A stretch of 64,000 nt of DNA, taken from Dryocosmus kuriphilus. Lineage: Eukaryota > Arthropoda > Insecta > Hymenoptera > Cynipidae. The stretch spans positions 73,426,252 to 73,490,251 of the forward strand of contig CM076193.1 of the NCBI GenBank assembly GCA_038277395.1, written 5' to 3'. Shown piece by piece: positions 1 through 11,660 of the stretch. The notes beneath the pieces are model-generated. The model was given only the letters and a program-made list of their open reading frames with translations, was not told the origin of the DNA and did no database searches. A program made the position numbers and the translations under genes. Each line of letters starts with the position of its first letter. Position 1 is the stretch's first letter.

Positions 1-65
1 CTTTTTCAACTGTGGGTTGAAGGAGATGATGACAAATGAATTGATACTTCACATTACTTCATAAA

Positions 66-434
66 GGTACAAAAACTGAAAAACTCGGTAGCCCTAGAGT
101 CTTGAATACTCTATATCGTGAGTATTTTGTAATTAATTGTATATCATTGCTAATATTTTATAATTTGTACATATATGTATATAATTTTAAAAATAGTATA
201 AAAATTTAAATGAAGTCTTACGAAATTCAATTACTATTTACATTATTATATTAATATATATGAATTACACAATTATAAAATGTATTAATTTTGCTTTCAG
301 AAGCATTAATAAATATCAAGATCTTCAAACGTCCGCAAAACAAAAGTGATTTCAGAACAGAGATGCTGCAAGTTTTGCGAGCTACTAAACAACTAGATTC
401 CGCAATTCGCGAAAGAAATCTCTCGCGAAAGTAA
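66..434 (+). CDS. Possible two-exon 3' end of an unidentified gene
   Basis: A coding-looking stretch reaches a splice donor GTGAGT at 118-123. After a 183-bp AT-rich gap, a polypyrimidine tract ends in TTTGCTTTCAG at 300. Exon 2 (301-434) is then open for 43 codons and stops with TAA at 432-434. The frame before the donor (LGSPRVLNTLY) continues without a stop across the proposed junction, and exon 2 looks protein-like (TEMLQVLRATKQLDSAIRER), rich in charged residues. A canonical AATAAA lies near 778. I do not recognise the protein. The upstream limit is uncertain: an in-frame stop lies at 42-44, and an AG at 65-66 could be a further acceptor. This could be the last exons of a host gene or part of an old mobile element. 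Confidence 0.35.
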
Positions 435-1050
435 TTGACAAAACGGAAAAGGGCAAAGAGACAGAAGAAAGCATACAGAAAAGAATTTTCGAGTTGAAAT
501 AAATGGTGTCAAAATGTTCCTTAGCACCCTTTGGACTGCCACAGTTCATTTATCAATCAAATCTGCAGTGAGTAGTCAGAACGCTTTAACTTTTGCTTCT
601 TTATTAAAATCCATGTCGAATCAGATTTTAAGTAGAAAAGTATACCTATTAATATTTTCACTTTAACTATTTAAATGTACTATTGAACTTCATTTATCTT
701 TTTCTAAACTTGGTTAACTTCTATTATTTCGAAAGCATGGCAGATCGAGATAAGCGGTTCTGCTTTTCTACCACATAAATAAAGCGTGATACGAGAAAAA
801 GCTTTCTACTGAAAAACTTATTAGTATTTTATCGCTTTATAAGTTATTAATTAGACATATAGTAATAGACGTTAAAACAACATCACTTATTGTTTATAAA
901 TATGACGTCTTACCTTGTATTTAATTTAGAGATTCGCATTCCTTGTGCTTGATTGAACTTTTAGATTTATAAACTTGTTAAAGCTTTCATATTTTCAAAG
1001 AAAGTAAAAATATCTTAAAAATTAGTTACAGTAATTAAATTATTTCTGTA
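435..1050. other. AT-rich stretch without a recognisable gene
   Basis: No open frame of note and no repeat family is recognised here. If the exon pair just upstream is real, this would be its 3' untranslated region and flank, and the AATAAA near 778 a possible polyadenylation signal. Confidence 0.4.
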
Positions 1051-1114
1051 ATAAAAGTATGAACACCGCCTTAAAAGTACATCATCTTTTTTCCGCAACT
1101 ATTATAGTATAAAC
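1051..1114 (+). repeat. 64-bp dispersed repeat, copy 1
   Basis: This stretch recurs in reverse complement at 17097-17160 with only a few differences. It starts with ATAAAAGTATGAACACCG and ends with TATTATAGTATAAAC. It directly abuts the fold-back that follows, so both may belong to one mobile element. Confidence 0.75.
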
Positions 1115-1302
1115 TTTTTAGCGTTTCGTAGCCTCGGATAGAAACTCTTACAGTTTCGATCTGTTGTCCGTCCGTCGTACTATTTTGACAGGTGATAGGA
1201 ATGAAGAGATATATTATACTGTCAAAATAGTACGACGGTCGGACAACAGATCGAAACTATAAGGGTTTCTGCTCGAGACTACGAAACCTTAAAAAATATA
1301 CA
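1112..1302. repeat. Fold-back (long hairpin) element
   Basis: The arms around 1121-1191 and 1219-1289 are reverse complements. The inner 40 bp (1151-1191 against 1219-1259) differ at essentially one internal position. The loop is about 27 bp. The sequence has no coding capacity and looks like a small non-autonomous element; the flanking 64-bp repeat hints that it belongs to a family. Confidence 0.75.
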
Positions 1303-1813
1303 GGCCGCGGAAACTCAATGCTTTAGAAATGTCGGAACATTGTAGGTATTTACTACAGGTTGTGGAAATTGGTATAATTCCCTAATGATTTATCTGACGC
1401 CATAAGATATATCCTCATGAGGATGAATAAAGAGAAGTGGTAGATTGATGTGTAAACTCAACTATACGTTTATTACTTGATACATGGTAGTAGAGAGCAC
1501 CGTGAGAGACGTGTACACGGTATGACGTGCTGCTCACAACTAAACTGTGCGCCAGCCAAACATGGCTGCTACGTAGAGACGAGGTAGAGCGGTAAGTCGC
1601 TAGTCGCTTGCGGTAACTAGAGGTAACTATGTGTGTTACTAGAAGTAACCAGAAATCACTAAATCAGTATTACCAGTGGTTCCCTACAACATAATCGACC
1701 CTGGTGCCATCTACCCATTACCCAAAAATGAAGATAAGATAATAGATAACCAGATAACTAAAAGGTTATTTGTAGATAATTTATAGATAACGCATTAAAA
1801 TTAATAAATACAT
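1303..1813. other. Gene-free stretch
   Basis: No supported gene. The sequence around 1440-1690 has a higher GC content and ends in TTCCCTACAACA. Read on the minus strand this begins TGTTG, which resembles a Copia-type LTR end, but no second LTR or coding region was found. Confidence 0.3.
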
Positions 1814-1908
1814 TGAAGAAATCAATAGAAAAATCAAGTAAAAATACGTAAATAGCTAATGATCAACTATTTAAATATTTTTACTTGATTTTTCTACTGA
1901 TTTCTTCA
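1814..1908. repeat. 33-bp inverted repeat (hairpin)
   Basis: Arms 1814-1846 and 1876-1908 are reverse complements with about one mismatch around a 29-bp loop. It is AT-rich and non-coding. Confidence 0.8.
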
Positions 1909-2564
1909 GAAATTGGTGTTATATGAAGAAACAGAAGAAAACAGTATTACTTTGAAAATCAGTATTTTATTTTCAAATCCACATTTCCCGATGCTTTTAT
2001 CCACTTTATACCGATTTTTTCGTTCTTCGGGTATACGCGATAATGTTCGCGACGATCTGACGTACAATTTAAGACAGAGCAACTCCGTTTATCCTTGGTT
2101 TGTTTCGACACTTTCACTAATTTTTGGCACTTTCAATCACAAATTCACAATAACCTAACCAAAGAAACTGGAGCGCGCCAAACAGTGAGCACTGAGCAGA
2201 AGAGTGAGTGCAACAAAGCACAAGAAGTGCAGAGAGTTAGGAAGATAGGTGCAAGCACGTGCCACGGGATTGTTGGGGGGAGGGGGGAGACAGTGGTGAC
2301 ACCTACCCATCACCCAAAAAGGACAGGATATATGTTCCTACATCCCCGCCATTTAAAGATTCCATGGCCTGAAAATATACAAGTTTATACCAGTGATGAG
2401 GGGAGAGATTGCTCACTCGTGTATTTTATTTCGACTGACTTTCCGCAGCGCACCCTTGCGAACTTTTCTCTTGCGCGAACTAAAATGAAAGGTACGCCGT
2501 CCACGCTGCTACCTTGAGCGGTAAAACAGGGCTGCAGTTTAACAATTCGCACTTTGTCGCTGTG
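1909..2564. other. Gene-free stretch
   Basis: Frames of up to about 140 codons open here (for example 2095-2517), but the encoded peptide has no recognisable motif and no ATG-led coding signature. I see nothing that supports a gene. Confidence 0.4.
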
Positions 2565-2568
2565 TTAA

Positions 2569-3593
2569 GGGCATGTGCCACTGAGCGGAAGACCTACATT
2601 ACCAACCTCAATTTGAGGATTTATCCATTTATTTTTTGAACCACAGAACTTTTTTTGTAAATAAAATATTGGACTGAAACTTTGGGAAATGCATGAGGAG
2701 ACAATAACTTGCATTTGTATACATTATTTGAGTAGGAATTTTGAAAAAAGTTTTTTTCGACGAAATTAAAATTGGAAATTTCTTGGAGCTTCTTCAGAAA
2801 TTTTTTGATTCACGGAACGTTTTTTATACACGATATATTGATCTAAAACTTTCAGAGAAGCAAAAGGGGACAATAAACTACGTTTGTATACGCGATTTAA
2901 GTATAAATAATGTAGAAATATTTGTAATAACTAAATATATTCCCAGGGATACCGACCGTGCTGTTGAACTCTGTAATCAATGTCTTTTTTTCAGTGGAGC
3001 AGTATTGAGGTAAACGACTCCTCTGTCTTGTAGAAAATCGGGCAAACATCGTCAGAAAACATTATATACAATAATTTTTGTACGTATAGTGCAAATGAAC
3101 AAGCGAATATGTAAATTCGTGGCGTCAACTGTCAGTGAACCCGATGCGTGTCGCCTGTTGCGAACCATCGCTTTGATATTGGGAGCGGTGTTGATTGGAA
3201 CTAGCTTGCAAAATGCTTCCCGTTTTAATTTCGTCGAAAAAACTTTTTTCAAAATTCCTACTCAAATAGTGTATACAAACGCAATTTAATGTCTTCTCAT
3301 GCATTTCCCAAAGTTTTAGTTCGATACTTTATTTACAAAAAAGTTCTGTGATTCAAAAAAATTCTGCGAGACGCTCCAAGAAATTTCCAGTTTTAATTTC
3401 GTCGAAAAAAACTTTTTTCAAAATTCCTGCTCAAATAATGTATACAAACGCAGTTTATTGTCTTCTCATGCATTTCCCAAAGTTTCAGTTCAATATTTTA
3501 TTCACAAAAAAAGTTCTATGGTTCAAAAAATAAATGGATAAATCCTAAAATTGAGGTCGGTAATGTAGGTCTTTGGCTCAGTGGCACATGCCC
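2569..3593. mobile_element. TTAA-flanked inverted-repeat element (piggyBac-like MITE?)
   Basis: The element is 1,025 bp with ends GGGCATGTGCCACTGAGC and GCTCAGTGGCACATGCCC, and is flanked on both sides by TTAA (2565-2568 and 3594-3597). The long inverted arms cover roughly 2569-2810 and 3355-3593. Each arm is itself built from a ~170-bp unit repeated directly: near 3231 and 3401 on the right, with matching inverted units on the left. The centre holds only short frames without transposase motifs. TTAA duplication is the hallmark of piggyBac superfamily insertion, so this is probably a non-autonomous member. The GGG terminal triplet differs from the common CCY start, so the assignment is tentative. 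Confidence 0.7.
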
Positions 3594-3597
3594 TTAA

Positions 3598-4397
3598 AGC
3601 TCCAAATCCAAACGCGGCGTGTCGGGGTGCGGCTGTGCCTCGCGAAAAGTCGAAGATGTATGAAGACGAACGATTCTAACTTCCAATTTCTCGCGACGTG
3701 GCTAATTTCTAATTTTGAGTTTCGACTTTCGAGTCGATTTCCGTGTTTCTATGTGCTCAACGTGTTTATAAAAATTGGCAGGTGAAAGAAGGACTGGAAA
3801 TATATATTGAAGTCTTGAAATATGTAACGTTTATGTTTTTTGCAGGAATTATTATGAAATGTTTTAGAGGTTTGGTTTCCACGGGGAATATATTAAAAGA
3901 CACTGGAGGTTTGTAAAATTCAAATATATTAAATATATAAGGGATTTTAAGGTTACGTTAATAACCTATATCACTCAAGGTTTCATGTTTTATTATTTAA
4001 GTCTTATTTTTTCATTTGATTTTTAATATTCCAAAGTTCGAATGATGGTAGTTGATATTTATTTTTAATTCATTAAATTAATCAACATTACATTCATATT
4101 GTAAAGCAGTCGGAAAGTAAAATTATAGGTTGCTTCTTTGCATAAATTACTAAGTGTACATAATATTAAATATTTATTATTATTTAAATTTTAAATGAAA
4201 TATTTATAATATTTCCAAGTAAGGGAAAACGTTCCCGAAAGTATGAAAAGTTATTAACCTAATCACAAGCTTTCTTACAAAATCTTTACAAAACCTTTAA
4301 TGACTTATACAATGCTTATCTCGTTAGATTCCGCTCGAATTTCATTAAATAAATAAATCATTATTCATAGGAAAGAATTCTCACATTTTTCACAGCC
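3598..4397. other. AT-rich stretch without a recognisable gene
   Basis: Short frames only. No repeat family or RNA gene is recognised between the TTAA element and the palindromic element. Confidence 0.4.
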
Positions 4398-4469
4398 AGT
4401 TTGGGAATGATTTTTATTTTATTATTAATTATAAATTATTTTATTTCTTTTATATGTATATTATGTCTT

Positions 4470-7255
4470 AGGGTGTCCGTTATTTACCAACTTGGTTTAT
4501 TTCTTTGCAGCGCCCCCTAAATTTTTAATTTATGACCTAAAAAAATATCAGGCCCATATAAGTCCTTAATATTCATATTAAACCGTGCCACAAAGACGAT
4601 ATATTTCCCATTTAAATAACATGGGGTTTCGGCACTTTTTACATTTAATTTTTTTTCTCCTTAGAAAATTAATATTCAGCGACGAGGGTACATATTTTTA
4701 TAGGAAAATTGAATGCTCTACAAGAAAGCTCTCTTATGATTTTTCGATAAATTTACTGGTTTAAAAGTTATGAAAGGTTAAAGTTGAACTTATAGTAATT
4801 TTTCAGATTTTTTTACTTTGACTGCACAATTTTCATTATTTATATTAAAAAAATTGTTTATTGTAAAAAATACCTAATTTTAACTGTATTACATGTAAAA
4901 TTTTTGTAGAAAATTCAGATAACTGAAAAATAATGTGACTGGCGACTTGAGTTAAGTTCAAAATTTTGCAATTTATCGGGAAAAATGTGACAGATTAAAT
5001 AAATTTTTCAACATATTGATTAGCACAATTTATTTGATTAGAGATTCTTTAGTGGTTTTTGGAAAAAATTTTTTATACTCACTTACAATTTCAATAATAT
5101 TGTTTTTGATCTTCGTGCTTAGCTAGAGTATCAATGTATTCTTCAGTCAATCTGACAGCTCTTTCTGCAGTATCACTGACCACTCGTAGATGTTTAACAA
5201 TTTTTAACCCTCTCAAGTAATCTGGATTATCTGACCATGTATTGTCATCTAATTGAAGAAAGTTTGTATCAATACCAAATCTTTCAAAAAAATTGACAGG
5301 GTTAGAATTAATGAAAAAATCAATGTTTTTGTTAAGAAACCATTTAAAATCATCTGAATAGAAAATAAAACGTCTAGGAAAGTCACACTGATCCTCATCA
5401 CTTGATCTCAAAGCTTCCACCATTTTTCGCTTTACATCTGAAGAGATATTTTCATCGAAAAAAAATAAAGTCGCTGCTTCAGGACTCAAATACCATAAAT
5501 GGTTTCTAAATTTTGCTAATACTGCTTCCGATAATCCTGGATCAATTTTTCGATATTTGTATACTGCCTTAATGAATTCAAGATCTTGATTCGGAGCAGT
5601 TGTGGCTAAAGGTGCAGTATACCAAAATGGAACGTATAGAAACACGATAAATAATGAAATTTCTCGTAAACTCTCTTCATCTTCCTGAGTTAAGTCAAAG
5701 CAGTCTCGAAAAATATATAAATTTTCAAACAATAAATTGCTTTGGATATGCATCGAGCATGATGGAATGCTCCAGGTTTATAAAATTTGATATTTTTATT
5801 CATTGTGCCTAAGAAGATTTTACTTAATTCCAAGAGTTCTCGATAGTCATCACGTGGTAAAAGAGTATTTAAGAACTCATCAACTTTTGCAGTAACTTCT
5901 GGTATTTTATCTCGTAGTATCTTCTTTAATTTACTTTTCTGTACAGATTTATATTCTGTTTTATCGATAGAACTCCATTGACTTTGAACTTTTTTAAATA
6001 ATGTTACATTTGGTCCGGTTGTGCCTGGAATTTTTGTAGAGTGTACGCAGCGTAGTACTAATTCATACATGTGATGTCTACAGGGGAGGTATAACAAATC
6101 TTTTCCAAGTTTACGTTCTAGAATCACTGCAGCTCCGTTTCTCCAACCGAGGTTAGAATTAGTAGTATCACAGCAAAACGCTTTAACAGACTTATTTAAT
6201 CCCCATTCGCGAATAGTGTTATAAATTTCTTCTGCTTCAGTAGAACGACATCTATCAGGTAATTCAGGCACACCAAGGAGTTTTTTCTTGTCCGTTACAA
6301 CTAATCAAAATAGGCAGTCTATTTCAACCTGCTCACAAGTCATACTATCTGAGATCAATTTCCCGTCCCAGTGTATAACTGCAGCGTCAACTTCAGTTTC
6401 GTTGAAGAGAACTTAAATTTTTTCAGCCATTTTTTCTCGTAAATTAGATCGTATCTCATGGAATGAAGTTTTATTTAATACAAGATCACGTGGATCAACT
6501 CCCATAGCTGGTGCCAAAGCTGACACAAGACGAACTGATTCTCTGTAAGAAATATTACAGCTGTCAAACGCCGCAACCACATCTTCTGTGAGAATGTTAA
6601 CAGTTCCTGTAAGATTTTTTGATTCATAATATCGCCCAATTGCTTTAAATTCAGACACAGAAGTTGATTGTGAGTTACTCAAAGTTTCTCCACTAGATTT
6701 TATTTCATTAACGTTTTGTGAAGTATTTGGCGTGTTGATATCTGTTGAAAAATAGAAATATTCAATAATATTACAAATACTCAAATAGATTTTATTAAAT
6801 AAAAGCGCCAAACCTTACCAGATATTCTTTCTGAGCTCGTTACAACGTGATCTGTTGCTGTAAGTACCTAAATGAGCTGAAGATGCATTTCCGGGGAATT
6901 CGTCGTTTTGCAGCTGATTCTTAGAATTATTCTCAGAAGATAAAATGAGTACTCCTATAATTAAATTCAGTATTAATGAGAAATATTGAATAAGAAATTT
7001 AGTTCCACTTATTCATTATTTTCAAATTACCAGGTTCCGGTGACAATTCAATATCTGTTGCAAGAAGAAAAAAAATTTAATGTAAAAAGTGCCGAAACCC
7101 CATGTTATTTAAATGGAAAATGTATCGTCTTTGTGGCACGGTTTAATATGAATATTAAGGGCTTATATGGGCCTGATATTTTTTTTTGGTCATAAACTAA
7201 AAATTTAGGGGGCGCTGCAAAGGAAGAAACCAATTTGGTAAATAACGGACACCCT
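4470..7255 (-). mobile_element. DDE transposon with ~195-bp terminal inverted repeats
   Basis: The element is 2,786 bp. Its ends read AGGGTGTCCGTTATTTACC and the reverse complement, and the inverted similarity extends about 195 bp inward (4470-4665 against 7061-7255) with few differences. It sits inside the left arm of the palindromic element: the other arm, read in reverse, runs through this site without it, so it inserted after that element formed. A decayed transposase lies on the minus strand. No target-site duplication could be fixed, because the uninterrupted arm differs by several bases at the junction. Confidence 0.85.
5091..6811 (-). pseudogene. Decayed DDE transposase, hAT-like features
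   Basis: Reading from 6811 downward, the protein shows a possible first catalytic Asp in VIHWDGKLI (near 6375). A second lies in FCCDTTNSN (near 6170), followed by a CxxH motif in LPCRHHMYEL (near 6085), which in hAT enzymes follows the second Asp. A C-terminal stretch DTAERAVRLTEEY (near 5140) carries a candidate catalytic Glu. The frame is broken by stops at about 6413 and 6306 and by a frameshift near 5715, so no active enzyme is made. It lies inside the long inverted repeats described above. I infer an RNase H-like transposase related to hAT; the superfamily assignment is uncertain, and similar uncharacterised proteins are known from arthropods. Confidence 0.65.
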
Positions 7256-9596
7256 ACTAGTTATTGCGGTGCATGCATTGTGGGTATCTCCGACAAATGC
7301 ATGACCGATTTGCATAAAATCTTTTTGACCTAATAAAGAATCGACAAAAAAATACTTCTACTCATATGTATTAACAATATTTGTGAAACTGTAGTTTTCA
7401 GATTTCGGAGACAGGAAAAATGTATGATTTTAAGTAATTAAGCAGGCCTTCAGTCTACAGTTTTAAATTAAATTTTTACCGAACTTCCAGCATTTTTCAT
7501 ATGCAATTGAGTTATGTGCATAATATTTTGTTGAGTATAACATTTCAATAATAAATTGAAGTTAACAAACATTAAAAAAATATGAAGGTTCACCAAAAAC
7601 ATTTTCGATTCAAAAAATTTCAACACAGTTTGTAAAATCAAATTTTGCCAAGTAACTGTACGGAATATGATCTGTTCCATTCATTCAGTTGATGAAATTG
7701 TATAGAAACTAAAAGTATGCTAGAGAGAAGTAATTATGAAACTTCGGCAAGAAGTTGTTGTTATAAGAAAATTAAAAAAAACAAAGACATAATAATTTGA
7801 AAACTTGGCAACATTTTTTTTCCACTTCTCAATAATAGTTTCACTCAGTTTTCAAATTTTTTTGCCCGTTTTTTTTCCCCTTTTTAACAATAATATATTG
7901 CCAAAGTTTAATAATTTTTTTGCTTAGCATATTTTTTAGTTTAGTAACATATTATTGTTGTTAAAAGTAGGTAAAAGAACACAACAAAAATTTGAAAACC
8001 GTAAATCACAAACCGTAATTCGGGAAATTGTAAATGAAGGCAAATGATTATTCGGTGAATGAAAAATTATTCGAAATAGTCATTCGAAAAAAGAGTAATT
8101 ACTACACCTAGTAAGACAGCAAAATGAAAATTATGTTAAACAGTAATTCGTTATTATCAAAATTATGTGAAATTGTAATTAGGTTAAATGGTACTTCGGA
8201 ACTATGACAGTGTGAAAAATGATAATTTGGAGAAATTGAAGTTAGAACGACAAGTAATTTGGAAAAATTAAGTGCAGGTAAATTGGCAATTAGGGTAAAT
8301 TAAAATTCCAGCACTTTGCTATTCGGTGGAACAATATTCGCTCAAATAACTCTCAATGTATAATAGAATTTGCGAAATAATCATGCATCTCCTCGATATA
8401 GCGCGTCGGTAGTTTAAAATTTCAAAAAATATTCATTACAAAACAATAAGAAACACGATTTTTGTATTTCCTGGCCAATTTAAGTAGGGTTTAAATACTT
8501 TTGTACAAAGATATCAAAAACATTGAAACATTTCAATTTCGGTCTCTATATGTAAATATGGTTGAGCAGGGAAATGTGAGGGAATTTTGAAAACGAAACT
8601 TTTCCCTGAGTAGATGAAATAAAAATTAATTGTCTCATTGGACAGAAACAAAAAAAAAATAAGGCACGATGTTGCTCTTATAAGAAAGTAAAATCAAAAA
8701 CAAGGACATTAAAATTTCAAAACTTGTCAAATTTTCTTTTTCATTTCTTAATAATAATCTTGCCAAGTTTTCAAATTTTTGTTGTCTTCTTTTTCCTACT
8801 TTTAACAGCAATAATATGTTACTAAACTAAAAAATATGCTAAGCAAAAAAATTATTAAACTTTGGCAACATATTATTGTTAAAAAGGGAAAAAACGGACA
8901 AAAAAATTTGAAAGCTGAGTGAAACTATTATTGAGAAGTGAAAAAAAAAAAAAAGTGTCAAGTTTTCAAATTATTATGTCTTTGTTTTTTTTAATTTTCT
9001 TATAACAACAACATCTTGCTGCAGTTGTATAATTACTTCTCTCTAGCATACTTTTAGTTTCTATACAATTTTGTTAATATTGAATTAATGGAACAGTTCA
9101 TATTCCGTACAAATACTTGGCAAAATTTGATTTTAGAAACTGCGTTGAAATTTTTTGAATCGAAGATGTTTTTGGTGAGACTTCATATTTTTTTAAATGC
9201 TTGTTGAATTCCATTTATTATTTAAATGTTTTACTCAACAAAATATAATTCACTTAACTGCCAGTTGCATATAGAAAATGCTGAACATTCGGTAAAAATT
9301 TAGTTCAAAACTGTAGACTTTATGTCTGCTTAATTACTTAAAATCATACATTTTTCCTGTCTCCGAAATCTGAGAACTACAGTTTCACAAATATTGTTAA
9401 TACAGATGGGTAGAAGTAATTTTTTGGCGATTCTTTATTAGGTCAAAAAGATTTTATGCAAATCGGTGAAATATTTGCCGAAGATCCCCACAATGCATGC
9501 ACCACAATAACTAGTGTTCCTTCTACATAATAATATACATATAAAAGAAATAAAATAATTTTTAAGTAATAATAAAATAAAAACCCTTCCCAAACT

Positions 9597-11660
9597 TTTG
9601 GGGATCTTTTGTTGTTTTCGAGAAAAATTCGATTTTATTAGAAAAAATTCTGCTAGCTACAAAAATATTTAAGTCCGCATAAAAGTTACAGAGTGTCTTC
9701 CTTATGTAAGTCAAATTAATTAAAATATCAGTATGGAAACCTTTTTAAATTTTTCCCGCAGATTTTGAAACAGGATGATAAACGAATCTAAAGAAACCCC
9801 TAAATATCTCTTCTACGTCAAAGTTATACAGTTTTAAAGGGAAAAATCGAATTTTTTCGAGGAACCCACTTCAAAATTCAAATACCCATGACTTCGTATG
9901 AATTTTTTTTTGCATTGGGAAAAAATACGCATCACCTTTTTTTTCGAAAAACTCAAAAAATTCTTCAAAATATCAAAAAATGGAAAAGCAAGTTTTTGTA
10001 GGTCTCCAAAGCGAACAAGTTTTTTTTAGTCAAACGAACCCATATACCAAGTTTTATGACTATTTTAAGTGTACCGTAGCTACATGCGAAATGGTTTGGC
10101 GACACAATTCGTAGAATAATTCATCAGATCTAAACCCATTTGTGAATACTGTTTTGTGTGCGCATGTGTTTAAAAGAAAATATATTTATCCACATCACCT
10201 TAAGAAATATTAACTACTTAATACTAATTGCTAATCGTAGATATAATTATATATTATTAAATATTTAATATTCTGAATGTAAATAATTTTGAATGTTAGT
10301 TTGCACGCGTGATAATTCTTTTCATGGTAACTCCGGTGGTAACTGTTTTGTACATTTCTCTAAACTGTCTAAACTTTCATCATTTACCGACACGCAACGT
10401 CCAGAAATCTGGACGTAAGAAGTAACTCGAGGTCGCACCGCGAAGGTGGCGCGTTTAGCAGTCCAATGTAACGAATGTCTGGTAATTTACGCGGCAAAAT
10501 TGAAAATATTTTAATTCAAATATTTCTTAGAATTTGAAATTCTCGTGATAGGTTCGAGAACCACTTCGAGACTGAAGAGTCTCCTCGCCTCGAGTGTAAA
10601 TGTGACGATTCCAACGATGATAGTCCTGAGTCAGAGATGATCTTGTTAATTATTTAAAGAAAAGAAATCAAGAATTAAATTTTAAACTATTAAGTTTGAA
10701 AAACACGACATAATCTGATTTATTAGTCAATGGTATCAGTAAAAGTACACGATCAAATCTCGAAGTCCGATTTACAAAATTTTCTAAGTCCAAATACTTA
10801 AGAAAATATGAGACGTAGTTCGGCGTTTGAAAGTCGATCGAAATCTACTCTCAAAAATCGAAGCTGCATGTGTGCTGTCGGACCGCGCAGCGGTCGACGG
10901 ATCTCTTGCGCAATCCTACTCTTACATACATTCACCGTTCTATCCAATGAAATCCTTAGCTTTTACCCCGTAGTAGGCAACCCCATGCTCTAACCCTACT
11001 CATTGGAAAAAATCCCTTTAAGCACGTTTTATTGTTTTTAGAGTGAAATCTCATTTCACGCTTCAATATCAAAACGCGCCAGTAAATAAGAGTTGTAAAA
11101 ATGAACGACTTAGCTGTCCAGTAAAAAGTGTCAAGAAGAATATTAAAACATAATTTATAACTTTGGTTGCCTCAAATAATGACAAAGTCTTCATTATCTC
11201 CATTCATACACAGAATCACAAATACCCTTATTCTAAATGGTTTCTAACGCTGAAAGGTAGTTAAGAAAATTAGTTCTATAATTACAATAATCATAAAAGT
11301 TAATCGAATACATTTCAAAATCCTGACTTCCTAGAGTCAGTTCGCATTCTCCAAATTACCAAGTCTCTCTCGATATTCTTATTTCAAAATTCAATTTGCT
11401 TTATTAACAAAAGAATCTTTCTTCAGTCTTCCTATGCATAGACCCATATTCAAACACTTGTCGCAAATTTGCCTATCATCAATTTCTTGGTTCTAAAAAT
11501 AGTATTGCATTAATACAATGTTCATATTCATTCCTATTTTAGTCGATTCACCTCTGTTCCCTATTTGTCAATCTCTCTCTTGTCGTTCTTCATTATTTCA
11601 AATCGTTTATTCTGGCTGAATATTTTAATAATTCCCACATGTCTTATTTAAAATATACGG
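9597..11660. other. About 2 kb without a recognisable gene
   Basis: AT-rich, with only short frames. A small perfect hairpin (CGTCCAGAAATCTGGACG) lies near 10399. Nothing else is supported. Confidence 0.4.

Larger units (their letters stand above)
4398..9596. mobile_element. Giant palindromic (fold-back) element with nested transposon
   Basis: The terminal sequences AGTTTGGGAA (4398) and TTCCCAAACT (to 9596) are inverted. The left arm is 4398-4469 plus 7256-about 7970, and the right arm is about 8800-9596. The arms are near-identical reverse complements of roughly 790 bp once the transposon inserted at 4470-7255 is ignored. A spacer of about 830 bp (7970-8800) has further internal inverted similarity. 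The arms contain no coding region. The structure resembles a very large fold-back element or an inverted duplication. No clear target-site duplication was found, so its mode of origin is open. Confidence 0.75.

Noticed and set aside
1388..1692. A possible Copia-type solo LTR on the minus strand (TGTTGTAGGGAACC start)
   Set aside because: No duplication, no partner LTR and no coding sequence nearby.
2095..2517. A 140-codon frame
   Set aside because: It does not start at a convincing ATG context, has no motif, and its composition is not protein-like.
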